64,000 bases of DNA from Pedobacter arcticus A12 (GTDB lineage: Bacteria; Bacteroidota; Bacteroidia; Sphingobacteriales; Sphingobacteriaceae), in the NCBI RefSeq assembly GCF_000302595.1, contig NZ_JH947125.1:260884-324883 (forward strand). Reading direction: 5' to 3'. The number at the start of each line of letters is the position of its first letter. Positions within the stretch are counted from its first letter, which is position 1. The notes beneath the pieces were generated by a model. That model searched no databases, had not been told where the DNA came from, and saw only the letters and a list, made by a program, of their open reading frames with translations. Made by a program: the position numbers and the translations under genes. Shown here in pieces: positions 16,442-26,012 of this stretch.

Positions 16442-18898
16442 ATGCGTAAATATTCTGTTTTTTTAAAGGCCCTATGCCTTGTTTTTTGCATTTTACCATT
16501 TCAATCTATTGCGCAAAATCTGCAAGATTCGGTTTTAAAGCTGATTGCATCACCAAATAAGAAAGCTACAGAATTAACAGATACCAGTTTTAACGGACTT
16601 TTAAAACGGGTAGATTTTTACGCAGAAAAATTCAATGATTTTAGCAACCAATTAAATAAAGGTTTTGATACCGTAGAAGTTGCAGAGCTACTACCAAGCA
16701 TTGAAGCCCGCTTAAAGGACTCTAAAGTTTATTCCTTGAGTGATAGGTTGTTGACATTAAGGTCTTTGTCTACCTTTCAGGATTATTTTGCAACCTCGCA
16801 AAAGCAGCTAAATAATTGGGATCAGCAACTTACATCCTACAATAATAAGCTCACAAAAATGCAGGAAACCATCTGCGGTTTAACTACAGATACGGTTTTT
16901 AAATTTTTGCCGGCAGATTCGGCTTTGCGAGATCGTTTTTTTTCAAGATTAAACGCATTGGGTCCAAAGTGGCATCGTTTGGATTCGGCAAGCAACCTCG
17001 CAATCTTAAAAATAGGACTGTTGCAAAGCCGTGTTTCGGCATCGCAGTTAGAGTTGATTGATTTTAATGAGCAGATTAACGAAGGTTTAAAAAAGCTAAG
17101 TTCCAAAACATTCGAAAAAGAATATCCCTATTTGTGGGATATAAATTTCAATAATTTTTTTACGGAGCTTAAAGTCGGCTTAAGCAAAACAATCGGCTTT
17201 AATCTAAAAATTCTGTGGTATTATCTAAAGTACAGTTACAAAGTTCACATCATTAACCTTGCGCTTTTTTTGCTACTGTATGTCTGGCTCTCTAAAAGCA
17301 GGAATGCTATTTTAGCGAAAAGAGAGGATGCAGTAAGTGTGCTCGATCATGCATTGCTAACCTCCAAATACCCGGTACTTGGCGCATTAACGGTCACGCT
17401 TACCTTAGGTTCATTTTTTTACTATCATCCGCCAATTATTTTAAGTCAACTCTATTTAATTGCTTTAATGTTGTGCGTTGCCGTTTTAATTAAGCAGGCT
17501 TATGCATCTTATTTTTATATCTGGCTGGCATTTATTGGTTTTGCATTAATTTTCTGCATCAGTAACTTGTTTTTTGAGGTTTTTCCAGCTGAGCGTTTGC
17601 TCTTCTTTTTAATAAGTAGTTTGTTGTTGCTGTTTTCTCGGTGGATACATAAAAACAGGAAACCTGCTTTTTTTGATGAAAGTAAATCTACACGCAATTA
17701 TCTAATTTATATCTATTTTGCGTTTTTGGCTGTAGGAATTATTGCCAACCTTTTCGGGCGTTACAGCCTGTCTAAAACCACCACAATAGCGGCAACTTTT
17801 ACTTTAGTAGAAGCTGTTTGCCTAATACTTTTTGTGCAAATTATTACAGAAGGAATTTATTTGCAGATGGAACTGGGAAAAATTGAGGTCAATAGAATTT
17901 CATCCTACCTGGATTTTAAAAACCTTAAAAACAAAATCGGTAAACTTTTAAAAGTGCTAGCGGTAGTTTTATTACTGATTTTCTTTGCTCAAAACCTAAA
18001 TATTTTTGATGAAATATTTGAGCGTTCAAAAGAGTTTTTTATGCAACAGCGTGAAATTGGGAGTACAAAATTCACTTTCGGTGGTTTCTCGCTTTTTATC
18101 ATTATCATTTACTTGGCCACTGTTATTGCGCAAATAGTTAGTTACTTTTTAGAATTTGCCGATCAGCATGCGCCAGCTACCTCCCGAAAAGGAAAGTATA
18201 GCTCCACTATTTTATTGGTGCGATTAGCAATATGGGTTGTAGGTTTTGTAATTGCCATTGCAGCCTCGGGCGTTCCAATAGATAAGTTAACAATTATTTT
18301 AGGTGCCTTGGGCGTAGGTATAGGTTTTGGTTTGCAAAGCTTGGTAAACAACGTGGTGTCGGGTATTGTTATGGTTTTTGAAAAACCCATACAAGTTGGT
18401 GATTTGATTGAGGTTGGCGATAAAACAGGAACGGTGACCTCTATGGGGATTAGAGCCAGTAAAATTTTAACATTTGAAGGCTCCGAAGTTATTGTGCCAA
18501 ACGGCGATTTACTATCGCAGAATTTGATTAACTGGACTTTGAGTAATACGCATAAACGTATTTCGTTAGAGGTTGGCGTGGGTTATGGGACAGATATTGA
18601 AAAGGTTAAAGATATATTTAAACGCATTCTAATAGCAAATAAAGAGGTAATGGAAACGCCGGCTCCACTCATTTTGTTGGATAAGTTTGGCGATAGTTCT
18701 GTTAATTTTAAAGTGCTCTGCTGGATAAGAGACATTGATAATTGGTCGCTGATCAGAAGTGTTTTAATGAGCAGTGTTTTTGAAGAGTTTTATAAAATCG
18801 GCATTGAAATTCCTTTCCCAAAACGCGATGTGAATCTGTATATTAAAGAAAATGCTGTGGCAGATAATAAAACAGCGCCAGACGAACCGTTGGAATAA
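16442..18898 (+). CDS. Large mechanosensitive ion channel, MscS superfamily
   Basis: About 818 residues. A signal peptide (LCLVFCILPFQSIAQ) is followed by a ~230-residue periplasmic, coiled-coil-rich domain, then about 8-10 membrane helices (from residue ~265), then the conserved MscS core. The pore helix and beta domain are recognisable: GALGVGIGFGLQSLVNNVVS, FEKPIQVGDLIEVG and GTVTSMGIRASKI. This layout resembles MscK/YbdG-type channels that release solutes on hypo-osmotic shock. I chose the ATG at 16442 over the GTG codon directly before it. No partner gene is evident. Confidence 0.93.
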   Translation: MRKYSVFLKALCLVFCILPFQSIAQNLQDSVLKLIASPNKKATELTDTSFNGLLKRVDFYAEKFNDFSNQLNKGFDTVEVAELLPSIEARLKDSKVYSLSDRLLTLRSLSTFQDYFATSQKQLNNWDQQLTSYNNKLTKMQETICGLTTDTVFKFLPADSALRDRFFSRLNALGPKWHRLDSASNLAILKIGLLQSRVSASQLELIDFNEQINEGLKKLSSKTFEKEYPYLWDINFNNFFTELKVGLSKTIGFNLKILWYYLKYSYKVHIINLALFLLLYVWLSKSRNAILAKREDAVSVLDHALLTSKYPVLGALTVTLTLGSFFYYHPPIILSQLYLIALMLCVAVLIKQAYASYFYIWLAFIGFALIFCISNLFFEVFPAERLLFFLISSLLLLFSRWIHKNRKPAFFDESKSTRNYLIYIYFAFLAVGIIANLFGRYSLSKTTTIAATFTLVEAVCLILFVQIITEGIYLQMELGKIEVNRISSYLDFKNLKNKIGKLLKVLAVVLLLIFFAQNLNIFDEIFERSKEFFMQQREIGSTKFTFGGFSLFIIIIYLATVIAQIVSYFLEFADQHAPATSRKGKYSSTILLVRLAIWVVGFVIAIAASGVPIDKLTIILGALGVGIGFGLQSLVNNVVSGIVMVFEKPIQVGDLIEVGDKTGTVTSMGIRASKILTFEGSEVIVPNGDLLSQNLINWTLSNTHKRISLEVGVGYGTDIEKVKDIFKRILIANKEVMETPAPLILLDKFGDSSVNFKVLCWIRDIDNWSLIRSVLMSSVFEEFYKIGIEIPFPKRDVNLYIKENAVADNKTAPDEPLE

Positions 18899-19198
18899 AT
18901 TTGATGGAGCGTTGAATGGGGTTGATTTAAGCTTTAGATTATTGTTCTGGAAAGTTTTTTAGCGTGTTTTCTAGCTTTTTAATGTATTCATTTGGGCGTT
19001 CGGGCGGGCTTTTCTTTACAATCTTTTTGCGCTGTTCTTCGTCCGATAGCTATCGGACTCCGTTCAGAAGCGCAAAAAGGATTTTCACTGCAATCCCTAA
19101 CGCTAAATACTGCTAAATTCAAGAAATCATCTTTATAAAGATAGTTTGCTTATAATCAAATTGTTGAATTTGTTTTGAAAAGCAATTGTGACCAAAGT
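18899..19198. other. 300-base gap holding repeat element copy 2
   Basis: No gene is supported between the MscS-type channel and the convergent acyltransferase. The main content is the dispersed repeat at 18994-19103 (listed separately). The remainder is AT-rich without convincing hairpins or frames. Confidence 0.7.
18994..19103 (+). repeat. Dispersed intergenic element, copy 2
   Basis: Begins GGGCGTTCGGGCGGGCTTTT and ends GGATTTTCACTGCAATCCC plus TAACGC. The inner stem CTTTTTGCGCT (19023-19033) pairs perfectly with AGCGCAAAAAG (19069-19079). Compared with copy 1, two stem pairs have changed in a compensatory way. The tip core CTTCG...ACTCCGTTCA is split by a perfect 18-nt palindrome, GTCCGATAGCTATCGGAC (19041-19058). 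Confidence 0.78.
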
Positions 19199-19936
19199 TT
19201 AGTTTTTTTCCACAATAGTTCTTACCGCCATTTCCGCTTCTTTAACTACCAGTTCTACATCTTTCCCAGCTGGCTCAATCGGAGTTAATACGGTGAATTT
19301 AATGGGTACAAAAGCATGTAGCCAAAGTGTTCCGTTTTTTACAACTTTATAAGAATTTTCTATCGCAACGGGAACAATTAGCGCATTCGGAGCTTTTTTC
19401 AAAATGGTAGCAATTCCACCTAGCTGGAAATCTTTCATTTTCCCATCTTTTGAACGGGTACCTTCCGGAAAAATCACGGTCGACCAATTGTTGTTTTTCA
19501 TTCGCTCTCCAAGCTTCATGATTTCACCTAAAGACTGTTTGCGATCCTTGCGGTCGATGTTTGCACCACCTCCATATTTTAAATTGAAGGAAATAGAAGG
19601 GATGTTTTTGGTGAGCTCTATCTTGGAAATAAATTTAGCGTGGTATTTCCGTAAAAACCAAATCATCGGCGGAATATCATACATACTTTGATGATTTGCC
19701 GTGAAAATGATCGGTCTATCTGTTGGTAGGTTTTGATGGTTGATAAACCTTATGCTGCCACCTAAAACGTAATAAGCGCTCGTTAAGAAAAAGTTCATGA
19801 TATCTACCACCGACTTATGCGCTTTATAACCACCTAGTTTATAGCTCAACCATTGTATGGGTTGAAAAACAACCAAGATCAAAAAGAAGGCAAAATGGTG
19901 TAAGGGGCTTAAAATAAAACCGAAAAATCTCCTCAT
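19199..19936 (-). CDS. 1-acyl-glycerol-3-phosphate acyltransferase (PlsC family)
   Basis: A 245-residue membrane-anchored acyltransferase that would acylate lysophosphatidic acid in phospholipid synthesis. Motif I is NHQSMYD (the NHxxxxD catalytic pair), motif III is FPEGTRS and motif IV lies around ALIVPVAIENS. An N-terminal hydrophobic segment (residues ~10-35) anchors it to the inner membrane. The gene follows the NUDIX gene by 16 bases in the same direction and probably shares its transcript. The acyl-chain or exact lysolipid preference cannot be read. Confidence 0.92.
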   Translation of the reverse strand: MRRFFGFILSPLHHFAFFLILVVFQPIQWLSYKLGGYKAHKSVVDIMNFFLTSAYYVLGGSIRFINHQNLPTDRPIIFTANHQSMYDIPPMIWFLRKYHAKFISKIELTKNIPSISFNLKYGGGANIDRKDRKQSLGEIMKLGERMKNNNWSTVIFPEGTRSKDGKMKDFQLGGIATILKKAPNALIVPVAIENSYKVVKNGTLWLHAFVPIKFTVLTPIEPAGKDVELVVKEAEMAVRTIVEKN

Positions 19937-19952
19937 TCAGCAAATATAAATT

Positions 19953-20501
19953 TTAAAATCCTTCGCGTAATAATTTAACCCTCAAAATGCCGGCAACCGT
20001 TAAAGAATCCGTGATTTTGCCAGTTATTACCATTTGATAAACCTCTTCAAAGGGGAGTTTTTTTACTTCTAATTGTTCGGTTTCTTCTGGTTGGGCTGCA
20101 AATTGTTCAAACTCCTTGGCTAAATATAAAATCCCTAATTCATCGCTCACCGAGTTTGACAGGTGCATTCGCAATACTTCATCCCATTCTTTCGCAACCA
20201 AACCTGTTTCCTCCAAAAGTTCTCGTTTGGCAGAATCTAAAGGGCTTTCAGCTAGCGGACCACCACCTTCTGGCAGTTCCCAGCTGTACTGTTTCAGCGG
20301 AAAGCGATATTGACCGACCATAAAAATTTGATCGTCGGTATCAATTGCAATAATGCCAATCGCAAAGTTTTTAAAATGGATTTCTCCATAAATCCCTTTT
20401 CCGCCAGAAGGATTGATTACCTGATGCTCTGTTACGCCAATCCAAGGATTATCGTAAATCTTTTCGCTGCTTAGCGTTTGCCAAGGGTTAATATCGCTCA
20501 T
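19953..20501 (-). CDS. NUDIX hydrolase (ADP-ribose pyrophosphatase-like)
   Basis: A 182-residue cytoplasmic NUDIX enzyme. The NUDIX box is GGGPLAESPLDSAKRELLEE followed by TGL (consensus GX5EX7REUXEEXGU), preceded by the ELPEG segment common to ADP-ribose and nucleoside diphosphate-sugar hydrolases. It would cleave a nucleoside diphosphate linked to another moiety with Mg2+. It lies 11 bases downstream of the SPFH gene and 16 upstream of the plsC-like gene, within a minus-strand run. Confidence 0.92.
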   Translation of the reverse strand: MSDINPWQTLSSEKIYDNPWIGVTEHQVINPSGGKGIYGEIHFKNFAIGIIAIDTDDQIFMVGQYRFPLKQYSWELPEGGGPLAESPLDSAKRELLEETGLVAKEWDEVLRMHLSNSVSDELGILYLAKEFEQFAAQPEETEQLEVKKLPFEEVYQMVITGKITDSLTVAGILRVKLLREGF

Positions 20502-20512
20502 TAAAGTTGGGG

Positions 20513-21418
20513 TTAATTACCTCCGATAATTACTGGGTTTTTTCCGCTTCCCATAATCATCACTTTGGTATTTGGCGATTTTGCAAGCTCTAATTGTGCC
20601 TTAATACTTTCGTACTGCAATTGTTTATCGGATAAACCAGAAGATATGATCCTTTGATAATCAGAAATACCCTGCGCTTCTACTCGTTTACGCTCGGCTT
20701 CTTGCCTTTCTTTTTGAAGCACAAAAGTCATTTTTTGAGCATCCTGTTCTGCATTAATTTTAGATTCGATACTCGCTTTTACAGACGCTGGCAAAGTGAT
20801 GTTTCTAACTAATAATTGTTGTAATGTTAAACCTCTTTTTTCAAAGCTCTTTTTGATGCCTTTAGAAATTGCAGTCTGAAATTCTTCCCGTTTAGACGAA
20901 TAGAGCGCTACAGCATCGTAAGAAACTGCATTATCTCTGATGATTGTACTTGAAACTGGGCGAACTATTTTGTCTAAATAGTCGGTTCCAATTTCTTTTA
21001 ATATCCTAGGCGCATCTGCGCTATTTACACTAAAAAGTACCGATAAATCCATTACCACCTCTAATCCATCTGCCGTTAAAACTCTTATGGCATCGTCTCC
21101 TTGCACCGCACCTTCCGTTTGGGCAGAAGCCATGGTGTAATTTTGCGTTTTAACATCAAAAGGGATAACTTCTGCCAAGGGGTTTACAAAGTTTAACCCA
21201 CTATACAAAACGTTATCATCCACTTTTCCAAAAAGAGTTTTTACACCAACGTCTCCAGCTTCAATTGTTTTAAAACAAGACGTAAATACACCTAATAAAA
21301 TAACGATTGGAGCTATTACATAGAGTACTTTTGATGTTTGTACTGACTGACTATTGGGTTGCCTTGACAAAACAAAAGCTGCCAGAAAAGCAAAAATTCC
21401 TACTACAATTAAAATCAT
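20513..21418 (-). CDS. Prohibitin/SPFH-domain membrane protein
   Basis: A 301-residue protein with two N-terminal hydrophobic segments (residues ~1-15 and 32-52), then an SPFH (prohibitin/band 7) domain at about 50-230. Signature parts include SCFKTIEAGDVGVKTLFGKV, SSTIIRDNAVSYDAVALYSS and LLVRNITLPASVKASIESKI. The following helix (EQDAQKMTFVLQKERQEAER) is a charged coiled coil that would drive oligomer formation. Family members form membrane microdomain scaffolds and often modulate FtsH-type proteolysis. It is 3 bases downstream of the small membrane-protein gene. Confidence 0.9.
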   Translation of the reverse strand: MILIVVGIFAFLAAFVLSRQPNSQSVQTSKVLYVIAPIVILLGVFTSCFKTIEAGDVGVKTLFGKVDDNVLYSGLNFVNPLAEVIPFDVKTQNYTMASAQTEGAVQGDDAIRVLTADGLEVVMDLSVLFSVNSADAPRILKEIGTDYLDKIVRPVSSTIIRDNAVSYDAVALYSSKREEFQTAISKGIKKSFEKRGLTLQQLLVRNITLPASVKASIESKINAEQDAQKMTFVLQKERQEAERKRVEAQGISDYQRIISSGLSDKQLQYESIKAQLELAKSPNTKVMIMGSGKNPVIIGGN

Positions 21419-21421
21419 ATT

Positions 21422-21664
21422 TTATTTATTAAGCTTTGTTTTCTTTTTAGAACTAGCCTTAAGGTTATCTTCAGCTTTCTGTCTCATTTCTTCTCGCACA
21501 AATTTAATGTGTTTGATTTTGTAATACACACTTAGGCCAAATGCAGCTGCGCATACAAGTGGGATAAAATAATAATTGCCGGCTTTGTACCCATAGTAAC
21601 CAATAGCTACGGATGCAATGATCATAACGTTAAGAATAACGCTAAAAATGATGTGTTTCACCAT
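21422..21664 (-). CDS. Small two-TM membrane protein
   Basis: An 80-residue protein with two hydrophobic helices (about residues 4-24 and 30-48) and a Lys-rich cytoplasmic tail ending KKKTKLNK. It sits between the rhodanese and SPFH genes with 2-3 base gaps, so all three are almost certainly co-transcribed. No known domain is recognised. Conserved placement beside the SPFH gene could be tested in related genomes. Confidence 0.72.
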   Translation of the reverse strand: MVKHIIFSVILNVMIIASVAIGYYGYKAGNYYFIPLVCAAAFGLSVYYKIKHIKFVREEMRQKAEDNLKASSKKKTKLNK

Positions 21665-21666
21665 TA

Positions 21667-21984
21667 TTAATAAACTTGCATATCATTGTCAAATTCAGCA
21701 GCCCAAGCCATAATGCCACCCTTTAAGTTGTACACATTGGTGTAACCTAGGTTTTGCTCTAATTGCGCACAAGCATTTGCGCTTCTTGCACCGCTTCTGC
21801 ACTGCATAACTACCGGAATATCTTTTCTAATTTTATCAGCTTCAATCACTACACCCGCTAAAGGAATATTTTCTCCTTCAATGTTAGACATTTCGTACTC
21901 AAAAGGCTCACGAACATCAATCAACTGAAATTCTTTGCCTTCTTCTTTCCACTGTTTTAGTTCTGTTACACTTAATTCTTTCAT
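21667..21984 (-). CDS. Single-domain rhodanese-like protein
   Basis: A 105-residue cytoplasmic rhodanese domain. The active-site loop VVMQCRSGARSANAC contains the catalytic Cys with the loop CRSGARS, typical of single-domain sulfurtransferases (GlpE/PspE-like). The N-terminal part has the signature LIDVREPFEYEMSNIEGENI and the C-terminal NLKGGIMAW. It would carry persulfide sulfur. First gene of a minus-strand run rhodanese - membrane protein - SPFH - NUDIX - PlsC. Confidence 0.92.
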   Translation of the reverse strand: MKELSVTELKQWKEEGKEFQLIDVREPFEYEMSNIEGENIPLAGVVIEADKIRKDIPVVMQCRSGARSANACAQLEQNLGYTNVYNLKGGIMAWAAEFDNDMQVY

Positions 21985-22193
21985 GTTTTCTACTGTTAAT
22001 ATGTTTTCAAATTTAGGAAAATTATTGTGGGATGTTGGGGGTAGTAGTTCAACTGACTGTCAGAAATGGTCCGGGCTCTCGTTATCTCTGATACAAGACT
22101 TGGTTGCATGTTGTTTTGAGGATAATCTTCATGTATGATTATTGAACGTTTTTACGCTAATAATTAACGGACTGAACGGTCACCAATAACAAT

Positions 22194-23882
22194 CTACTTC
22201 GTTTGCGCACTCACTACTTTAGGTCCTCCGATGGTTTTGTACACGCCTTCTCCATTTAGTACTTTCGCCATTAAACTGCCGTTTTCAAGTAATTCAACGG
22301 CCTTTTTCAGTTCTGTATCATATTGAAAACTATTGATAGTTCTACCTTTCTCAAAGTAGTAGCGTTGTGCAATTTCACTTTCTAAAACTTGTTTGATTTC
22401 TGCTTTATAAGTAACCAAATCAGCTTCTTTGCTCGTTGCTATTTTTTGTTTTAAATTCTCGAAATCGCCTTTTATTGCACCCCATTTTTTTTCATCTTCT
22501 GCATCATCTTTTAGTTCTGATAAAGATTTTTCTGTGGCTGTTTGATAATTGTAATCTTTACCCTCCAAAAAGGTCACAAAGTTTTGATATTCAGCATCGC
22601 TCAATACAAATTTTTCTGCCGAAGCAATGTTTGGGTGCTTATTGAAAAATGCTGTTGCATAGTCGAAAATTAAATATTTACTCACCAAAACTTGGGTAAT
22701 TTGATGAAATTCAGCAGGTTTAATGTTGAAATCGGGGTAAATCCCACTTCCGTTATAAACAGATCTTCCTCCTTTTGTTTTAAAAACAGATAATAAAGAA
22801 TCTGGCAGTTTATCTACCGATCCATCATCGTGGCGGTGCGTGTAATCTAAAGATTGGATACATCTGCCGGAAGGCGTATAATATTTGGCAACCGTAATTT
22901 TAACCAAGCTATTATAAGGCAAATTAAACGTTTGTTGCACCAAACCTTTTCCAAAACTACGTTGACCAACAACTACCGCTCGGTCTAAATCCTGTAAAGA
23001 ACCCGCTACAATTTCTGATGCCGAAGCCGAACGGTTGTTAACTAAAACCACAATAGGTAAATCTGCAGCAATTGGGTTATTGTAGGTTTTATAACTGATG
23101 GTTTTTTCTGGGTTCTTGCCTTTTTGCACCACAATTTCCACATCACGGTTTACAAAAAGATTCACAATTTTAACCGCTTCCTGCAAAATACCACCACCGT
23201 TATAACGTAAATCTAAAATTAAGCCTTTCGGGTTGTTTTTCTGAATCTCCACTAAAGCATCCTTAACTTCCTGACCAGCATTTTCTAAAAATTTATCCAG
23301 CTTAATATAGCCAATACCGTTATCAAGCATGGTATGGTAACTTACATTCGGCTGATTAATTTCTGCTCTATTAATCTGTTTTTCGATGTTTTTGCCGTCT
23401 CTCGAAATAATTATTTTAATAGGAGTTTCTTTCGGACCTTTTAATAGCTGACTAATTTGATCGTTGGTTTTACCGGCAATTTTCTCATTGTCGATGCTAA
23501 TTACTTCGTCTCCAGCTCTGATGTCTGCTTTTTGCGCCGGATAACCTTCAAACGGAGCGGAAATAAAAACCCGACCATCCCGATGAATTACACCAGCACC
23601 AATACCGCCATATTGTGTACTCACGTATTTCATTTTATAATCTTCAATCTCAGATTCTGGCACAAACTCGGTATAAGGATCTAAGTTTTCCAACATGGCG
23701 TCAATTCCCGTACGCATTAATTTAGAGGTGTTTACCTCATCTACATAGCTGATGTTTAGTTCTTTATATACGGAAGCAAAAATGTCTAAGTTTTTAGAAA
23801 TCTGGAAAAGATCTTCCTTAAAAGAGAAGCTGATGCTGGCGATGAGCAGTAAGCCTAAAGAAATTGAAATATATTTTTTCAT
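22194..23882 (-). CDS. C-terminal processing peptidase, S41 family
   Basis: A 562-residue exported serine protease. A signal peptide/anchor spans residues ~1-22, a PDZ domain ~85-170 (GGIGAGVIHRDGRVFISAPF, GDEVISIDNEKIAG) and the S41 core follows. The Ser-containing motif VNNRSASASEIVAGSLQD and the general-base Lys in VGQRSFGKGLVQQTF mark the Ser/Lys dyad. Family members cleave C-terminal tails of periplasmic proteins. A long C-terminal region (~400-562) is common in Bacteroidota S41 enzymes. It stands alone with a 208-base upstream gap. Confidence 0.93.
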   Translation of the reverse strand: MKKYISISLGLLLIASISFSFKEDLFQISKNLDIFASVYKELNISYVDEVNTSKLMRTGIDAMLENLDPYTEFVPESEIEDYKMKYVSTQYGGIGAGVIHRDGRVFISAPFEGYPAQKADIRAGDEVISIDNEKIAGKTNDQISQLLKGPKETPIKIIISRDGKNIEKQINRAEINQPNVSYHTMLDNGIGYIKLDKFLENAGQEVKDALVEIQKNNPKGLILDLRYNGGGILQEAVKIVNLFVNRDVEIVVQKGKNPEKTISYKTYNNPIAADLPIVVLVNNRSASASEIVAGSLQDLDRAVVVGQRSFGKGLVQQTFNLPYNSLVKITVAKYYTPSGRCIQSLDYTHRHDDGSVDKLPDSLLSVFKTKGGRSVYNGSGIYPDFNIKPAEFHQITQVLVSKYLIFDYATAFFNKHPNIASAEKFVLSDAEYQNFVTFLEGKDYNYQTATEKSLSELKDDAEDEKKWGAIKGDFENLKQKIATSKEADLVTYKAEIKQVLESEIAQRYYFEKGRTINSFQYDTELKKAVELLENGSLMAKVLNGEGVYKTIGGPKVVSAQTK

Positions 23883-24014
23883 AAAATATTAACCGAAGAA
23901 TTAGTTTAAATGTACAAATTAAGTTTTAACAGACTACTTGATATTTGCTTTAACATCATCGAAAAACTAACTCCGCAGAAAGCTGTGAAAATAACTATGG
24001 TTAAAAAACGAGTA

Positions 24015-25553
24015 TTATAAGTCAAATTTTATACCCTGCGCCAAAGGTAATGCTGTAGAATAATTAATGGTATTTGTTTGTCTTCTCATGTAAGCTTTCC
24101 AAGCATCAGAACCCGACTCTCTGCCACCTCCAGTTTCTTTTTCGCCCCCAAAAGCACCGCCAATTTCTGCTCCAGATGTGCCAATGTTAACATTAGCTAT
24201 CCCACAATCAGAACCATTAACAGATAAAAAATGTTCTGCCTCACGCATATTGGTTGTCATAATTGCGGATGATAAACCTTGCGGAACAGCATTCTGCATC
24301 TCAATAGCTTCGTCCAGCGTTTTATACTTCATCAAATAAAGAATAGGGGCAAAAGTTTCATGCTGTACAATCTCCATTTCGTTTTTTGCTTCAGCAATGC
24401 AAGGTTTTACGTAACATCCCGATTTAAAATCTTCACCTTCTAAAACGCCACCTTCCACAATAAAGTTTCCACCTTGTAATTTACATTGGTCAATAGCATC
24501 TAAATAATTCTTTACCGCAGTTTTATCTATCAAAGGTCCAACATGGTTTACTGTATCTAAGGGGTTTCCAATTTTTAACTGAGCATAAGCTTTAACCAGT
24601 TTCGCTTTGAAAACGTTGTAAATGCTTTCATGGATAATTAACCGGCGGGTAGAAGTGCAACGTTGACCAGCAGTGCCCACCGCTCCAAACACAGCACCAA
24701 TTAAAGTCATGTCTAAATCAGCATTTTCTGTAATAATGATGGCGTTGTTGCCACCTAATTCTAAAATATGTTTTCCTAATCTTGCACCAACATTGGTAGC
24801 CACAGATTTACCCATTTTGGTAGAACCAGTTGCAGAAAGTAAAGCAATATTAGGGTCTTTCGCCATTAACTCACCAATATTTTTATCGCCCAAAACCAAA
24901 CATGAAATTCCTTCGGGTAAATTATTCGCTTTTAAAACCTTTGCCATGATTTTTTGGCAGGCAATAGCGGTTAAAGGTGTTTTTTCTGAGGGTTTCCAAA
25001 TACTAACATTTCCACAAACCCAGGCTAATGCGGCATTCCAGCTCCAAACCGCAACCGGGAAGTTAAAAGCCGAAATAATTCCTACAACACCCAAGGGATG
25101 CCATTGCTCGTACATGCGATGCTGAGGGCGCTCAGAATGCATCGTTAAGCCATACAACTGACGAGATAAACCAACTGCAAAATCACAGATATCGATCATT
25201 TCCTGCACTTCGCCCCAGCCTTCTTGCAAACTTTTCCCCATTTCATAAGAAACCAGTTTCCCTAAATCTTCTTTATGGTTTCTTAATTCTTGACCTAACT
25301 GGCGTACTATTTCACCGCGTTGTGGTGCGGGTACGTTTTTCCATGTTGAAAAAGCCTCTTTTGATTTTTGTACTACGGCATCATAATCATCGGCTGTAGC
25401 CATATCTACTTCAGCAATTAGATTGCCGTTGACCGGAGAAATTATAGCCTGTAGATTTTTTTCAGCACCAAACCAGTTTTCTCCAGTGCTTGTTGCTTTA
25501 TTTTGAGCTAAGAGCCCTAGCTTCTTAAGCGTAACGTTTATTGAGTTTTCCAT
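24015..25553 (-). CDS. Aldehyde dehydrogenase, alpha-aminoadipic semialdehyde dehydrogenase type
   Basis: A 512-residue NAD(P)+-dependent aldehyde dehydrogenase, close to the ALDH7 (antiquitin, piperideine-6-carboxylate dehydrogenase) group by overall sequence. Visible features are ISAFNFPVAVWSWNAALAWV, the catalytic Glu in HILELGGNNAIIITENADL and the catalytic Cys in GTAGQRCTSTRRL. The C-terminus has the ALDH7-like GAEIGGAFGGEKETGGGRES. ALDH7 enzymes oxidise lysine-derived semialdehyde or related aldehydes. No lysine-catabolic genes flank it, so the pathway is inferred only from family resemblance. Confidence 0.92.
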   Translation of the reverse strand: MENSINVTLKKLGLLAQNKATSTGENWFGAEKNLQAIISPVNGNLIAEVDMATADDYDAVVQKSKEAFSTWKNVPAPQRGEIVRQLGQELRNHKEDLGKLVSYEMGKSLQEGWGEVQEMIDICDFAVGLSRQLYGLTMHSERPQHRMYEQWHPLGVVGIISAFNFPVAVWSWNAALAWVCGNVSIWKPSEKTPLTAIACQKIMAKVLKANNLPEGISCLVLGDKNIGELMAKDPNIALLSATGSTKMGKSVATNVGARLGKHILELGGNNAIIITENADLDMTLIGAVFGAVGTAGQRCTSTRRLIIHESIYNVFKAKLVKAYAQLKIGNPLDTVNHVGPLIDKTAVKNYLDAIDQCKLQGGNFIVEGGVLEGEDFKSGCYVKPCIAEAKNEMEIVQHETFAPILYLMKYKTLDEAIEMQNAVPQGLSSAIMTTNMREAEHFLSVNGSDCGIANVNIGTSGAEIGGAFGGEKETGGGRESGSDAWKAYMRRQTNTINYSTALPLAQGIKFDL

Positions 25554-25700
25554 AATTAATCAAAATAATCCCACCACAGTGCCGAATATATACATTGTAG
25601 TGTTTAATTGGTATATTTACAAATAGAATGTCTTTTAATAATGGCTTTTTTCGAAAATAATTTAAAACTAATTAATTGCAGTTAAATTTAATTTCCATCA

Positions 25701-26012
25701 ATGCTACATCCAAGTTTTAAGGTGCACTTACCGAAAGTTATTGAGCTATTAAAGGCACATAAGGTGAAAAATGCATGTGTCTTTGGCTCAGTTTTAACTG
25801 CAGATTTTGGAAAAGAAAGCGACGTAGATTTTATAGTTAATTTGGAGGAAGGTGTAGAGCCTGTAGAAGCGGGTATACACCTCTGGGATTTATACGATGG
25901 ACTAAGAGACTTGTTGAACAGAGAAGTTGATATTCTTACCGAGCGGTCGCTAAAAAACCCTTATTTCATCCAGGAAGTTAATAATAGTAAGTTGCCTATT
26001 TATGGATATTAG
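25701..26012 (+). CDS. mntA: MNT-type nucleotidyltransferase (antitoxin-like)
   Basis: A 103-residue minimal nucleotidyltransferase. The fold signature is GSVLTADFGKESDVDF (GS-x10-DxD), and a third acidic residue is in REVDIL. In type VII toxin-antitoxin pairs MntA neutralises the HEPN RNase HepT by adding AMP to a Tyr of its RX4HXY motif. The HEPN gene starts inside the last codons of this gene (ATG at 26002, 11-base overlap), the usual arrangement. The antitoxin frame is intact; the partner is frameshifted. Confidence 0.88.
   Translation: MLHPSFKVHLPKVIELLKAHKVKNACVFGSVLTADFGKESDVDFIVNLEEGVEPVEAGIHLWDLYDGLRDLLNREVDILTERSLKNPYFIQEVNNSKLPIYGY

Noticed and set aside
21985-22193. Possible small gene between rhodanese and S41 genes
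   Set aside because: Only a short frame with no domain or good start; left as an intergenic region.
24673-25125. 150-residue frame opposite the aldehyde dehydrogenase gene
   Set aside because: Antisense shadow of a gene with clear catalytic motifs.
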